From contig JADFZS010000054.1 in the NCBI GenBank assembly GCA_015232405.1, forward strand, positions 24 through 35,017: DNA of 34,994 nt. The letters run 5' to 3'. Position numbers and translations under genes: made by a program. The stretch is from Magnetococcales bacterium. Its GTDB lineage: Bacteria > Pseudomonadota > Magnetococcia > Magnetococcales > JADFYX01. Shown here piece by piece: positions 8,627 through 18,536 of this stretch; within the stretch, counting starts at the first letter, position 1; every line of letters begins with the position of its first letter. The notes under the pieces are model-generated. The model saw only the letters and a list, made by a program, of their open reading frames with translations. It did not search any database and was not told where the DNA came from.

Positions 8627-10451
8627 TACTATCCCCACCTCCATCTTGCTGTGAGAAATAATAATCTATCAGCTCTTTAGCGATTGGTGCTGCTGCTGAA
8701 CTTCCGTGTCCACCATGTTCTATGACAATTGAGATTGCTAGTTTAGGCTCACTTTCAGAGTCTGCTGGTGCATAGCTGACATATAGGGCATGATCTCTGT
8801 GGCGATAGTTGTCTGATTTGATAATCTCCCCCGACTCTTCCCGCTTATGCCGTACAACCTGGGAGGTTCCTGTTTTTCCAGCCGCTTTTACTTTTTCAGG
8901 TTTAAAACGTTTAGCAGTACCTGCATAACCGTGCACAACCTCACGCAGCCCTTTTCTCAACAGCTCCATCTGCGAGCTGTTGATATGGCCCCACTGGAGC
9001 ACCTCCGGCAGTTCGTCAGCTCCCAAATCAACCAAAGATGGACGATAAACAGTACCACCGTTGGCAATTGCTGCCATCATATTTGCCAACTGTAACGGGG
9101 TTGCCAACAGATAACCTTGACCAATGGCGGTAATCATTGTCTCACCTGGATACCAGACCAGACCCTGCATAGCCCTCTTCCAAGAACGAGAGGGAACCAA
9201 ACCGGGCTTTTCACCGTTTAAACCAATTTTGGTAATATCTCCCAAACCAAGTCGGCGGGCCTGTCTCTCAATGGCATCAATACCAACTTTTTCTGCCAGC
9301 TTATAAAAAAAGACATCACAAGATTGCGCTAAAGCCTGCACCAGCCCCATCTGCCCATGGCCTTTGCGTTTCCAACAGTAAAATTTATGTTTCTCTCGTA
9401 TAATATGACCAGGACAATAATAGCTCTCCTTGGCATCCAGTTTACCTTCCGACATGGCTGCTAGAGCCACTACAATTTTAAAGGTTGAACCGGGAGGATA
9501 TTGGCCCTGTATTGCCTTATTTCCCAAAGGACGGTCTGGGTTGGTGATTATTTCCCGCCACTCTTTGGCGGTAAAACCCCGGATAAATTTGTTGGGATCA
9601 TAAGAGGGTTGGGATGCCATGACCAGCACCCTGCCATTATTGGGGTCGATCACCACCACCGATCCCACCTTGCCTTGTAACGCCTTTTCGGCAACCTGTT
9701 GGAGTCCCAGATCAATAGTTAATTTAAGATCTTCTCCCGGACGTGATGGGGTCTGACGCAGTTGGCGAATCTGCCTGCCGGTTGCATTAACCTCCATCTC
9801 CCTTACCCCTTCACGGCCTCTGAGCTGCACCTCAAACTGTCGCTCCATGCCGCTTTTGCCGACAAAATCACCTGAGCGAAAATGTATAGCCGGAAAACGC
9901 CGTTCATCACGGTCGTTGACCTCGCCGATATAGCCCAACAGATGGGCAGCAGATACCCCTTGGGGATAGTCTCGAACAGCTTGAACCTGGATTGTCACAC
10001 CGGGAAAAGTGTGAATTTTGGTCTCAATCCTACTCACCTCCTCCCATGTCAGATGAGATTTTATCTGTAGTGGTAAAAAGGATCGCTGTCTTTGTACCCG
10101 ATTGTATATGGAATCAATCTGTTTTGGTGATAACTGCAAAATTGGCTGTAAACGGTCCAGAAGGTCAGAAAAATTACCCGTTAGTTCAGGAATAACTGCC
10201 AGACGAAAGTCTGGTTTATTATCCACCATAACCTTGCCGTTTCTATCTATTATCCGCCCCCTTGAAGCTGATATTGGTTGCAGTGAAATTCTGTTATCTT
10301 CTGCTAGATTGCGGTAGTCTCCCCCTTTCATTACCTGGAGATAAAAGAGTCGACCACCCAATATTGAAAAAGCACCAAACAGTCCACCACCAACTATCCA
10401 CAAACGTCGCCGGGCATCGACTTGGAACTTGGCATGTACATCATCGAGCAT
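8613..10451 (-). CDS. mrdA: Penicillin-binding protein 2 (peptidoglycan transpeptidase)
   Basis: Class B PBP that cross-links new peptidoglycan during side-wall growth. A cytoplasmic tail and one membrane anchor (about residues 17-40) precede the non-catalytic domain (SRGRIIDRNG at about 63-72) and the transpeptidase domain. Catalytic motifs are GSTFK (Ser322, Lys325), SCD (377-379, in place of the usual SxN; the SCD form is typical of PBP2) and KTGTSQ (526-531). At 612 residues it has normal length. Its ATG follows the mreD TAA stop with no gap, and GGAG lies inside the end of mreD. Confidence 0.96.
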   Translation of the reverse strand: MLDDVHAKFQVDARRRLWIVGGGLFGAFSILGGRLFYLQVMKGGDYRNLAEDNRISLQPISASRGRIIDRNGKVMVDNKPDFRLAVIPELTGNFSDLLDRLQPILQLSPKQIDSIYNRVQRQRSFLPLQIKSHLTWEEVSRIETKIHTFPGVTIQVQAVRDYPQGVSAAHLLGYIGEVNDRDERRFPAIHFRSGDFVGKSGMERQFEVQLRGREGVREMEVNATGRQIRQLRQTPSRPGEDLKLTIDLGLQQVAEKALQGKVGSVVVIDPNNGRVLVMASQPSYDPNKFIRGFTAKEWREIITNPDRPLGNKAIQGQYPPGSTFKIVVALAAMSEGKLDAKESYYCPGHIIREKHKFYCWKRKGHGQMGLVQALAQSCDVFFYKLAEKVGIDAIERQARRLGLGDITKIGLNGEKPGLVPSRSWKRAMQGLVWYPGETMITAIGQGYLLATPLQLANMMAAIANGGTVYRPSLVDLGADELPEVLQWGHINSSQMELLRKGLREVVHGYAGTAKRFKPEKVKAAGKTGTSQVVRHKREESGEIIKSDNYRHRDHALYVSYAPADSESEPKLAISIVIEHGGHGSSAAAPIAKELIDYYFSQQDGGGDSSGNS

Positions 10452-10946
10452 TTATTGATACTCCAACCAAGATTTTTGAATATGGATAAGCATGGCAACC
10501 ACCACTGGCATTAGCAACATTGTCGCTATGGGACGACCAAAAAAGAGGGGAAGATAAAACTCATTCCCCCGTAAAACAGAGAAAAGCAGCAACTGTATGA
10601 TCAGATCAAAAAAAACCAGAAGCAGCATAACAGGTAGCAGGTGCATAAACTCTGCAGCCCTTAGCCGTACACTAAAATGACCAATCAGCAAGACCATAGC
10701 AACCTTGGAAAAAGCGTTCAACCCCAGGGGAGTGCCAGAGATGATATCAAGCATGAGTCCAGCCACAAATGCCAAGACCGGCCCACAAAGATCGGAACGA
10801 TATAACCGCCAATAGAAGAGACAGATGAGTACCAGATCCGGGCGAAAAACCGCCCAGGCTGCAAAGGGAAGTGCCAGCTCTTGGATAACAAGAGCAATCC
10901 AAACAGTAAGTAGTGGAACCCAGGGAATTAGAAGATATGAGATCAA
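10452..10946 (-). CDS. mreD: Rod shape-determining protein MreD
   Basis: Small inner-membrane protein of the Mre complex, linking MreC to the PBP2-RodA pair. The 164 residues are almost entirely hydrophobic, with about five membrane segments, and contain FRPDLVLICLFYW and AGLMLDIISGTPLGLNAF; the second is a recognisable MreD signature. It lies between mreC and mrdA. The start is TTG at 10946, whose last two bases overlap the mreC stop (TTGA); no ATG fits. The weak start probably makes its translation depend on mreC. Confidence 0.92.
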   Translation of the reverse strand: MISYLLIPWVPLLTVWIALVIQELALPFAAWAVFRPDLVLICLFYWRLYRSDLCGPVLAFVAGLMLDIISGTPLGLNAFSKVAMVLLIGHFSVRLRAAEFMHLLPVMLLLVFFDLIIQLLLFSVLRGNEFYLPLFFGRPIATMLLMPVVVAMLIHIQKSWLEYQ

Positions 10947-11827
10947 GGTCTTTCTGCCGTACTATAATCCCACTCAATGGCCTCTATATCTTCCTTTCGG
11001 GAGGGGATCATCAGTATTGCTACATCTTCCACATGATCAAAATCAACCGCAGGTACAACCGTTAACTTACTAAAGAGGCCACTGCCCCCATTGGAGAGTT
11101 TTTCTACTCGCCCCACCACCAACCCTTTGGGGAAACCTTCTCCGGTACCGGAGGTGACTATAAGATCACCAACCTGGATTTCTGCCTCCTTGGAGACAAA
11201 CTCAAGATGTAGCTTGCGACCGTTAAAACCAGAAGCAAGCCCTCTGTCTCTCGTTCTCTGCACCAAGACCGGAACCCGTGAGTTAAGGTCCAAAAGAGTA
11301 AGAACCAACGAGGTATGAGCACCAACCCGCACCACCCGACCAAGCAGCCCTTCGGGTACTATGACAATAGCATTGGGGAATACCCCCTCTGCCCGCCCGA
11401 CATTGATCAATAAAGAGCGGGCAAATACCGAAGAGCTATCACCTATTACCCGGGCTGATATCCTGTTGTAATCTGGACGATAGGGAATATTGAGCAGCTC
11501 CATAAGCCGTTCATTTTCCAGCTTAAGCTCTTCTAGTTGACTTCCTAGAGGACGCAGACGACGGAGTTCAGCCTTCATGAGCTGGTTGTCATAGTCCAAC
11601 TGTTTTAGTTCTGTAATGCGAGTCTGGACTTGGTTATAGGCAACTAGAGGAGAGAGAACAACCTTTTGAATTGGACCAACCAGATCCAACATTCGATCAC
11701 TGACCAATTTATGTTGACCAGGTTCATAAAAACGTAGTGAAAGCAATAAAACCAAAGCGACAGCCAACATCAAGACTGCCACCATGCTATTTTTATACTG
11801 TTTGAGAAAGGCGAGAAGCTCTACCAT
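10943..11827 (-). CDS. mreC: Rod shape-determining protein MreC
   Basis: Bitopic periplasmic scaffold of the elongasome. One membrane helix at about residues 14-32 (MVAVLMLAVALVLLLSL) is followed by a charged coiled coil (about 65-112, ITELKQLDYDNQLMKAEL) and the double beta-barrel domain with RVIGDSSSVFARSLLINVG, GLLGRVV, DLNSRVPVLVQRTR and GDLIVTSGTGEGFPKGLVVG. At 294 residues it has the usual length. The ATG at 11827 lies 47 bases after the mreB stop. A short charged C-terminal tail follows the barrel. Confidence 0.96.
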   Translation of the reverse strand: MVELLAFLKQYKNSMVAVLMLAVALVLLLSLRFYEPGQHKLVSDRMLDLVGPIQKVVLSPLVAYNQVQTRITELKQLDYDNQLMKAELRRLRPLGSQLEELKLENERLMELLNIPYRPDYNRISARVIGDSSSVFARSLLINVGRAEGVFPNAIVIVPEGLLGRVVRVGAHTSLVLTLLDLNSRVPVLVQRTRDRGLASGFNGRKLHLEFVSKEAEIQVGDLIVTSGTGEGFPKGLVVGRVEKLSNGGSGLFSKLTVVPAVDFDHVEDVAILMIPSRKEDIEAIEWDYSTAERP

Positions 11828-11874
11828 AATCTTGGAACTTCATCTCGAAAAAAAGAAAAACTGGGGTATCTTAA

Positions 11875-13055
<1,181 letters not shown>

Positions 13056-15791
13056 GTGAATAATGGTCAGAAGTCAAAATCACCAACCACTGACAACTCA
13101 AACTCTTTTCAGGTACAAGACCTGTTTGATGCAGTAGGTCTTGACAGGCGCATAGCGCAGATTACCCAAGAGTCCGATGGTCAACACATGAACCATAGCC
13201 AACGGCAGCAGCTAATAGCTCTGTTTCGTCTCGCCCTTGGTACAGGACAAAAAAGATTGCACCGTCGCCATTTAACAAGAGCTTCTGGTCAGTACATCGT
13301 TGAAGGCCGAGCCAAGCTGGTTGATGCTGTTTTACAGCGCATATTCAACCTTCTACACAACAATCCCATCAGGCAACCTTTTTCACTCATAGCTACTGGT
13401 GGTTATGGCAGAGGAGAGTTGGCCCCCTACTCTGACATTGATTTGCTATTCCTGATAAACGATGAGATGTCCGAAGAGCAGGAAGCAAGTGTTGAAAAAA
13501 TGCTCTACTGCCTCTGGGATCTCGGCTTGGATATCGGACACGCAGTACGAACCATTGATGATTGTGTGCAACAGGCACGCCAAGATTTAGAAATCCGCAC
13601 ATCAATGTTGGAATCAAGGTTTCTGGCTGGGGATAGGGTAATCTTTGACGAATACAAAAAAATCTTGTTTAACAAAGTTTTAGACAAAAATCCAGAGAGT
13701 TTTCTCCGGGCCAAACTTCTTGAACAGAGCAAACGCCATGAAAAATTTGGCAACACTCACTTCTATCTGGAGCCAAATATCAAAGAGAACCCAGGGGGGT
13801 TAAGGGATATCCAAACTTTTTTCTGGATATCAAAATATCGCTATAAAATAAGCAATATCAAAGATCTGATTTCACAAAATATCATCACCCCAGAAGAGTA
13901 TAGAATTTTTATTCGCTCCCGTGAATATCTCCGCCGGGTACGCAACGCCCTTCACTATCGCGCCGACCGCCGTGAAGACCGTTTAACTTTTCAATATCAA
14001 TTAGAAATAGCCGAAGAGTTTGGCTACACAGATCGCCCGGGAATCAGGGGTGTTGAACAATTTATGCGGAGGAATTATCAGGTAGCCAGACAGGTTGGCA
14101 ACCTCTCCATGGTATTTTTGAGAAACTATCAAGAGGAGCACCGTAGAGTTCACTGGTGGAACCGTCGTCGCTTGGAAAAAAACATATTGATGGTTGGCGG
14201 AAAAGTGACGGTGTCAAACTCTGATGCTTTCCTTAACAACCCTACTTTGCTGCTGAAAATTTTTGCCGTAGCACAAGACCAGATAAAACCCATCCACCCG
14301 GAGTCCATGCGCCTGATAGGTAAAAGCCTAAGCCTGATCGATAAAGAGTTTAGAGAAAAGCCGGAACATGCCGAGCTGTTCATCAAGATGCTGCGCAAAA
14401 AACGGGCTGTGGCCTGGGTACTTCGACGGATGAGTGCCAGTGGAGTACTGGGTAGATATATACCGGAATTCGGTCGCATTATCGGTCAATCGCAACACGA
14501 CCTTTTCCATGTATTCACCGTCGATGAGCACACACTGCAAGCGGTTGAGGCACTGCGTAAAATTCAAAGAAAAGAGTTCTCTGCCGAGCTACCACTTGCC
14601 ACCCAGATAATGGATAATATCCGTGATCCCCTGGTTTTGATATTGAGTATATTTCTCCACGATATAGCTAAAGGCCAAGGAGGTCAGCATCAGGAGAAAG
14701 GGGCTATTATCGCCGAAAAAATCTGTCGCCGACTGCAAATACCCAATGTTGATGTTGCCAAAGTTGTCTGGCTGGTTAAAAAACATCTGATATTCTCCAG
14801 AACCGCTTTTAGAATGGATATCGGTGATCCTGAGACCGTTGCCAGATTTGTTGCTGAAATTGGTAATGTTGAAAATTTAAAACTTCTGCTTATGTTAACA
14901 ATTACCGATATACTGGCAGTTGGGCCGGGAGTATGGACACCATGGAAAGCCTCTCTATTGCGTCAGTTATATAACCTGACATTAGAGGCACTGGAAAAAG
15001 GAGAGTTCAAACCAGAAGGTATGGTACTGCAGGCAAATATGCGTAAAAGAGAGGCCATTGCACTTCTGGAAAAAGACTATAAAAAGGAGGATTTAAACAA
15101 ACATTTCGACCGTTTCTCCCCAGATTATTTTCTCCATTATGATGCAAAAAACCTAGCGGAACATTTTATCTCTTTGGCTCCCCATCTAGATAAACCCCTG
15201 GCAATTATTTTTCGCTGGGAAGAGGACTCCGATACCACAGAGCTTATGTTACACACCCAGGACCACCCAGGGCTTATTGCAACTATTTCTGGAGTTCTTG
15301 CTGCTGAGGGGACAAACATTTTGTCTGCCAACATAACCACCACCAAGGACGGCATGGCTCTGGATATATACATTTTTCAAAACACCCAGGGTAAAGCCAT
15401 ACAAAACCAGCGTCGCTTGGATAGAATTGAACAAAATCTAACCTCCCTCCTTGAGGGTAAAATATGGCTAGATAATCTGATGAAACAATCGACCAAGGCG
15501 GAGTCGAAACCACAACATTTCCGCATACCGGTTGATATACGGGTTGATAACAGCTTTGAGACATTTACCCTCCTTGAGGTAACAGCTCTAGACCGAATAG
15601 GCCTGCTCTATACCATCACTCGGGTACTGCAAAAACAGGGTATTCAGGTGTTAACTGCCAAAATATCCAGCTATGGTGAGAAAGCAGTAGATGTATTCTA
15701 TATAAAGGATCTATTTGGACTTAAACTGAGCAAAAGAAAACTGGATAGCGTCACCAAAGAGCTAAAGGAGTCCATAGAAAAGCTCGATTAA
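13056..15791 (+). CDS. glnD: Bifunctional PII uridylyltransferase / uridylyl-removing enzyme GlnD
   Basis: Nitrogen sensor that uridylylates PII proteins (GlnB, GlnK) when glutamine is low and removes the group when glutamine is high. Domains in order: nucleotidyltransferase with GGYGRGEL (115-122) and SDID (126-129); helical GlnD-type linker with NPGGLRDIQTFFW; HD hydrolase domain with FLHDIAKG (HD at about 535-536); two ACT domains (about 729-805 and 838-911) that bind glutamine. At 911 residues it is full length. The start is GTG at 13056, with AGGA about 13 bases upstream. No glnB, glnK or amtB is nearby. Confidence 0.97.
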   Translation: MNNGQKSKSPTTDNSNSFQVQDLFDAVGLDRRIAQITQESDGQHMNHSQRQQLIALFRLALGTGQKRLHRRHLTRASGQYIVEGRAKLVDAVLQRIFNLLHNNPIRQPFSLIATGGYGRGELAPYSDIDLLFLINDEMSEEQEASVEKMLYCLWDLGLDIGHAVRTIDDCVQQARQDLEIRTSMLESRFLAGDRVIFDEYKKILFNKVLDKNPESFLRAKLLEQSKRHEKFGNTHFYLEPNIKENPGGLRDIQTFFWISKYRYKISNIKDLISQNIITPEEYRIFIRSREYLRRVRNALHYRADRREDRLTFQYQLEIAEEFGYTDRPGIRGVEQFMRRNYQVARQVGNLSMVFLRNYQEEHRRVHWWNRRRLEKNILMVGGKVTVSNSDAFLNNPTLLLKIFAVAQDQIKPIHPESMRLIGKSLSLIDKEFREKPEHAELFIKMLRKKRAVAWVLRRMSASGVLGRYIPEFGRIIGQSQHDLFHVFTVDEHTLQAVEALRKIQRKEFSAELPLATQIMDNIRDPLVLILSIFLHDIAKGQGGQHQEKGAIIAEKICRRLQIPNVDVAKVVWLVKKHLIFSRTAFRMDIGDPETVARFVAEIGNVENLKLLLMLTITDILAVGPGVWTPWKASLLRQLYNLTLEALEKGEFKPEGMVLQANMRKREAIALLEKDYKKEDLNKHFDRFSPDYFLHYDAKNLAEHFISLAPHLDKPLAIIFRWEEDSDTTELMLHTQDHPGLIATISGVLAAEGTNILSANITTTKDGMALDIYIFQNTQGKAIQNQRRLDRIEQNLTSLLEGKIWLDNLMKQSTKAESKPQHFRIPVDIRVDNSFETFTLLEVTALDRIGLLYTITRVLQKQGIQVLTAKISSYGEKAVDVFYIKDLFGLKLSKRKLDSVTKELKESIEKLD

Positions 15792-15835
15792 CCACAAAAA
15801 ATTTACAATACCGAAGGAATATTTAATGAATCTCC

Positions 15836-15943
15836 ATGGCAACAGAGGAAAAAAAGGGTTATTATCAAGAATATAATCAAAACCTGATGTTGCTCTATAA
15901 ACTATTGATAACCACACTTAATCAAGGAAACGTAGTAACGTGA
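15836..15943 (+). CDS. Possible leader ORF, 35 residues, ahead of DAHP synthase
   Basis: A short frame from ATG 15836 to a TGA at 15941-15943 that overlaps the GTG start of the DAHP synthase gene (GTGA). The peptide begins MATEEKKGYYQEYNQN and has four tyrosines among its first 20 residues. A tyrosine-rich leader coupled to the first enzyme of aromatic biosynthesis would suit translational feedback. Its own ribosome site is poor; GAAGGA lies 18 bases upstream and fits better a 16-codon frame from ATG 15826. No terminator-antiterminator pair was found. Confidence 0.3.
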   Translation: MATEEKKGYYQEYNQNLMLLYKLLITTLNQGNVVT

Positions 15944-17304
15944 CCGACAATAATTGGTATCCTAACTCCTGGAAAAAATTCGAAGCACTTCAACAACCAG
16001 ATTGGCCAGATCAAGAGAGCCTGGAGAAGACCAGCAAAAATTTGGGGCTCTATCCCCCATTGGTCTTTGCTGGTGAGGTACGCTCCTTAAAAAAACATCT
16101 TGCACGTGTTGCCAAGGGTGAGGCTTTTTTACTGCAAGGTGGAGATTGCGCGGAATCATTTAACTATTTCAGGGCCGATTCCATTCGTGATAAATTAAAA
16201 ATTTTATTGCAGATGGCGATTATTCTTACCCAAGGGTTAAACAAGCCAGTGGTTAAAGTTGGACGTATCGCCGGACAGTTTGCCAAGCCCCGTTCCAGCC
16301 CCATGGAGACCAAAGATGGCGTTTCGCTACCCAGCTTCAGGGGTGAATCAGTTAACGATCCCTATTTTTCCGAAGAGGCCAGACAACCAGATCCTTCACG
16401 TTTGGAACGGGCCTATTTTCAATCTGCCAGCACCTTAAACCTACTACGGGCCATGACCAGTGGTGGCTATGCCGATCTAAATCAGGTACATGAGTGGAAC
16501 TTGGATTTTGTTGCCAAGAGCACCCAGGGCAAACGTTATAAAGATCTGGCTGACAAACTGAGTGAATCTTTACGCTTTATGCAGGTGGTGGGAATCAACG
16601 CTGGCAACACTCCAGCTATCCATGAAATTGAATATTTCACCAGCCATGAGGCACTCATTCTGGAATATGAGAGCGCACTTACACGGCGAGACTCTCTAAC
16701 CAACGATTTTTATGACTGCTCTGCCCATATGTTATGGATTGGCGAGCGAACCAGACAGCTTGATGGAGCCCATGTTGAGTTTTTACGTGGTGTAAACAAT
16801 CCAATTGGTGTCAAAATCGGCCCTACCGCCACAGCTGACGATGTACTTGGACTTTGTGATAAAATCAATCCTGAAAATGAACCGGGTCGTTTGACCTTTA
16901 TCTGCCGTTTTGGTCATGAAAAAATCCAAGAATCCCTACCCCAGCTTCTGCGTACCATAGCAAGGGAAGGCAAAGAGATTATTTGGAGCTGTGACCCCAT
17001 GCACGGCAACACCTACTCATCGCCATCGGGCTTTAAAACCCGTTCAATTGACCATATTCTAAATGAGATAAATCACTTTTTTAGAATCCACAAGGCAGAG
17101 GGAACCCTGCCAGGTGGAGTCCATTTTGAGCTGACTGGCGACAATGTCACCGAGTGTGTTGGTGGTTCATTGGAAGAGGTGTTGGAAGAGGATCTAAAAG
17201 ATCGCTACGAAACAACCTGTGACCCCCGACTCAATGCCGCTCAAAGCCTTGATATCGCTTTTTTGGTCGCCGAGACGTTGCAGAAGAAGAACGGTCAGAC
17301 TTAA
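15940..17304 (+). CDS. aroG: Class II 3-deoxy-7-phosphoheptulonate (DAHP) synthase
   Basis: First enzyme of the shikimate pathway; it condenses phosphoenolpyruvate and erythrose 4-phosphate. This is the class II (plant and actinobacterial) type, also usual in alphaproteobacteria, and not the AroF/G/H type of E. coli. Signatures: LLQGGDCAESF (metal-ligand Cys at about residue 70), KVGRIAGQFAKPRSS (PEP-binding basic residues), SCDPMHGNT, and GGVHFELTGDNVTECVGG. At 454 residues it is complete. The start is GTG at 15940, with AAGGA about 11 bases upstream. The gene stands alone after glnD, and a 22-base palindrome follows it. The enzyme class is certain; the symbol is a convention for class II members. 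Confidence 0.96.
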   Translation: MTDNNWYPNSWKKFEALQQPDWPDQESLEKTSKNLGLYPPLVFAGEVRSLKKHLARVAKGEAFLLQGGDCAESFNYFRADSIRDKLKILLQMAIILTQGLNKPVVKVGRIAGQFAKPRSSPMETKDGVSLPSFRGESVNDPYFSEEARQPDPSRLERAYFQSASTLNLLRAMTSGGYADLNQVHEWNLDFVAKSTQGKRYKDLADKLSESLRFMQVVGINAGNTPAIHEIEYFTSHEALILEYESALTRRDSLTNDFYDCSAHMLWIGERTRQLDGAHVEFLRGVNNPIGVKIGPTATADDVLGLCDKINPENEPGRLTFICRFGHEKIQESLPQLLRTIAREGKEIIWSCDPMHGNTYSSPSGFKTRSIDHILNEINHFFRIHKAEGTLPGGVHFELTGDNVTECVGGSLEEVLEEDLKDRYETTCDPRLNAAQSLDIAFLVAETLQKKNGQT

Positions 17305-17338
17305 ACTCGTATGGATCTGGGTCCATTGGTTGACTAAC

Positions 17339-17360
17339 AGGTGGCAGACGTCTGCCACCT
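17339..17360. terminator. Perfect 22-bp palindrome between convergent genes
   Basis: AGGTGGCAGACGTCTGCCACCT is fully self-complementary and lies 35 bases after the DAHP synthase stop and about 40 bases beyond the end of the convergent small HTH gene. The GC-rich stem suits a bidirectional terminator, but no clear T-run follows on either side. A binding site for a dimeric regulator is the alternative. Confidence 0.45.
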
Positions 17361-17400
17361 TTAGGAAACATTATCGTTGGGGTCAATTTGCAAAAAGTCA

Positions 17401-17604
17401 TTAGAAGCGTCCTCTCTCATTTTTAATGCTATCAATAGTCATTTTGGCCTCTGTGGGAATGCCGGGCAGAATCCCATACCACCACTGACGCACTGTGGAC
17501 TCAGATGTCTGGAGATCTTTGGCCAATGCCCGAATATAGACTCTATTGATCAATCCGTTTCCATATAGTCGTTCACTAGCAACACGTAATTCTGCTGAAG
17601 TCAT
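17401..17604 (-). CDS. Small putative helix-turn-helix protein
   Basis: A 67-residue frame beginning MTSAELRVASERLYG, with ALAKDLQTSESTVRQWWYG as a likely helix-turn-helix (about residues 26-44) and a following PGIP-A segment. This resembles small XRE/HTH proteins in which the recognition helix reads S-x-x-T-V-x-x-W. The ATG at 17604 has AAGGAA about 9 bases upstream, which makes a real gene likely. It is the last of a run of short minus-strand frames (17401-18137). The target and function are not known. Confidence 0.6.
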   Translation of the reverse strand: MTSAELRVASERLYGNGLINRVYIRALAKDLQTSESTVRQWWYGILPGIPTEAKMTIDSIKNERGRF

Positions 17605-17701
17605 TTTTCTTTTCCTTTATTCTTAAAAAATCTTTAATCAAAATCTCTGTTCAATTGATCCCAATTTTGCGATCAAGGTTAACCAGTATATTGCTTGAGA
17701 G

Positions 17702-17851
17702 TTAAGCTGTTTGGCATTTTTTCATGCGTTCAGCCAGGGAGACATTCCCTTGGCTACTTGTGTCCCAACGCCAAAGCAGACTTCGCAACCAGCCTACATT
17801 TGCAATGCTTGGAATAAACAATCCACCGCCACTGCGAAAAAAATTACCCAT
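17702..17851 (-). CDS. Small ORF, 49 residues, unknown
   Basis: ATG at 17851 preceded by AAAGAGG with an 8-base spacer, an almost ideal ribosome-binding site, and a stop at 17702. The peptide starts MGNFFRSGGGLFIPSIANVG, has an aromatic WLRSLLWRWD centre and ends in a charged ERMKKCQTA. There is no convincing membrane helix. I recognise no family. It is too short for statistical gene calls, so the case rests on the initiation site and its position within a run of like-oriented short frames. Confidence 0.45.
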   Translation of the reverse strand: MGNFFRSGGGLFIPSIANVGWLRSLLWRWDTSSQGNVSLAERMKKCQTA

Positions 17852-17957
17852 GATATATACCTCTTTAACTATATTATATATGTTGTCTGTATAGAGTGAA
17901 CATAAAAAGACATAAAAAAAATTTGCCGACTATTAAATCTCAGACGTAGAACAGATA

Positions 17958-18137
17958 TTAATAATCAGGTATCAGCTTTCTTAGTAGTAACAGTGTAAAA
18001 ATAAAGGTAACAGCTCCCAAGGTAATAAAAAATTTTGCCTCAGACTGACTAGAAACTTCTGAAGTGTTGGTTAATTTCTCAACCTTACCACTTAATACAG
18101 CTTCCCCATCCAATAATTTAACTGTTTGCTCTCTCAT
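17958..18137 (-). CDS. Small C-terminally anchored membrane protein, 59 residues
   Basis: ATG at 18137 with AAAGGG about 11 bases upstream. The frame begins MREQTVKLLDGEAVLSGKVE, then has a Ser/Thr/Glu-rich stretch, and ends with one hydrophobic helix FFITLGAVTFIFTLLLL followed by RKLIPDY, so a tail-anchored topology is likely. The open frame extends upstream for another 18-30 codons without an ATG, so a longer N-terminus is possible. No family recognised. Confidence 0.45.
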   Translation of the reverse strand: MREQTVKLLDGEAVLSGKVEKLTNTSEVSSQSEAKFFITLGAVTFIFTLLLLRKLIPDY

Positions 18138-18375
18138 CTCACTAACAACCCTTTGTCTATTTTTGTCTGTTACTGCATTTTCATGATGACCATTAATGCA
18201 ACCTACTTGCCAATATTGAAACTTAAGAATCCATTAAAATAGGGATATCCAAGAAAATCTCTATTTCACAAAGGGTTTCGTTAAGAAAATATTTTCACAA
18301 CTTAGAAAAACCCCCAATTCAAGCTTGCGTTAATACTAACTGTTTTTATGAACTTTTTTTAAAAAAGGGAGTAAA

Positions 18376-18486
18376 ATGACAAAAAAACCGACAGCTGCCA
18401 AAAAAGCTACTGGTAGGCATTTTGCATTATTTGTGACCGAAATGGGGTTTCAGGCTGTTTTTTGGAACCGTATTGGAAATGAATAA
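18376..18486 (+). CDS. Small basic ORF, 36 residues, unknown
   Basis: ATG at 18376 behind AAGGGAG with a 5-base spacer, and a TAA stop at 18484. The product starts MTKKPTAAKKATGRHFALFV, so the N-terminus is Lys- and Ala-rich like nucleic-acid-binding tails, and it ends FQAVFWNRIGNE. It lies between the small-ORF run and the end of the hybrid kinase gene, on the opposite strand to both. No homologue recognised; the ribosome site is the main evidence. Confidence 0.4.
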   Translation: MTKKPTAAKKATGRHFALFVTEMGFQAVFWNRIGNE

Positions 18487-18536
18487 CTACAAGCAAGATT
18501 TGCTATAGATTTCTATAGCTATATAGCGGATGACTA

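Noticed and set aside
17711..17899. Plus-strand frame of 62 residues
   Set aside because: Antisense to the 49-residue minus-strand ORF, which has a near-ideal ribosome site; the plus frame has none.
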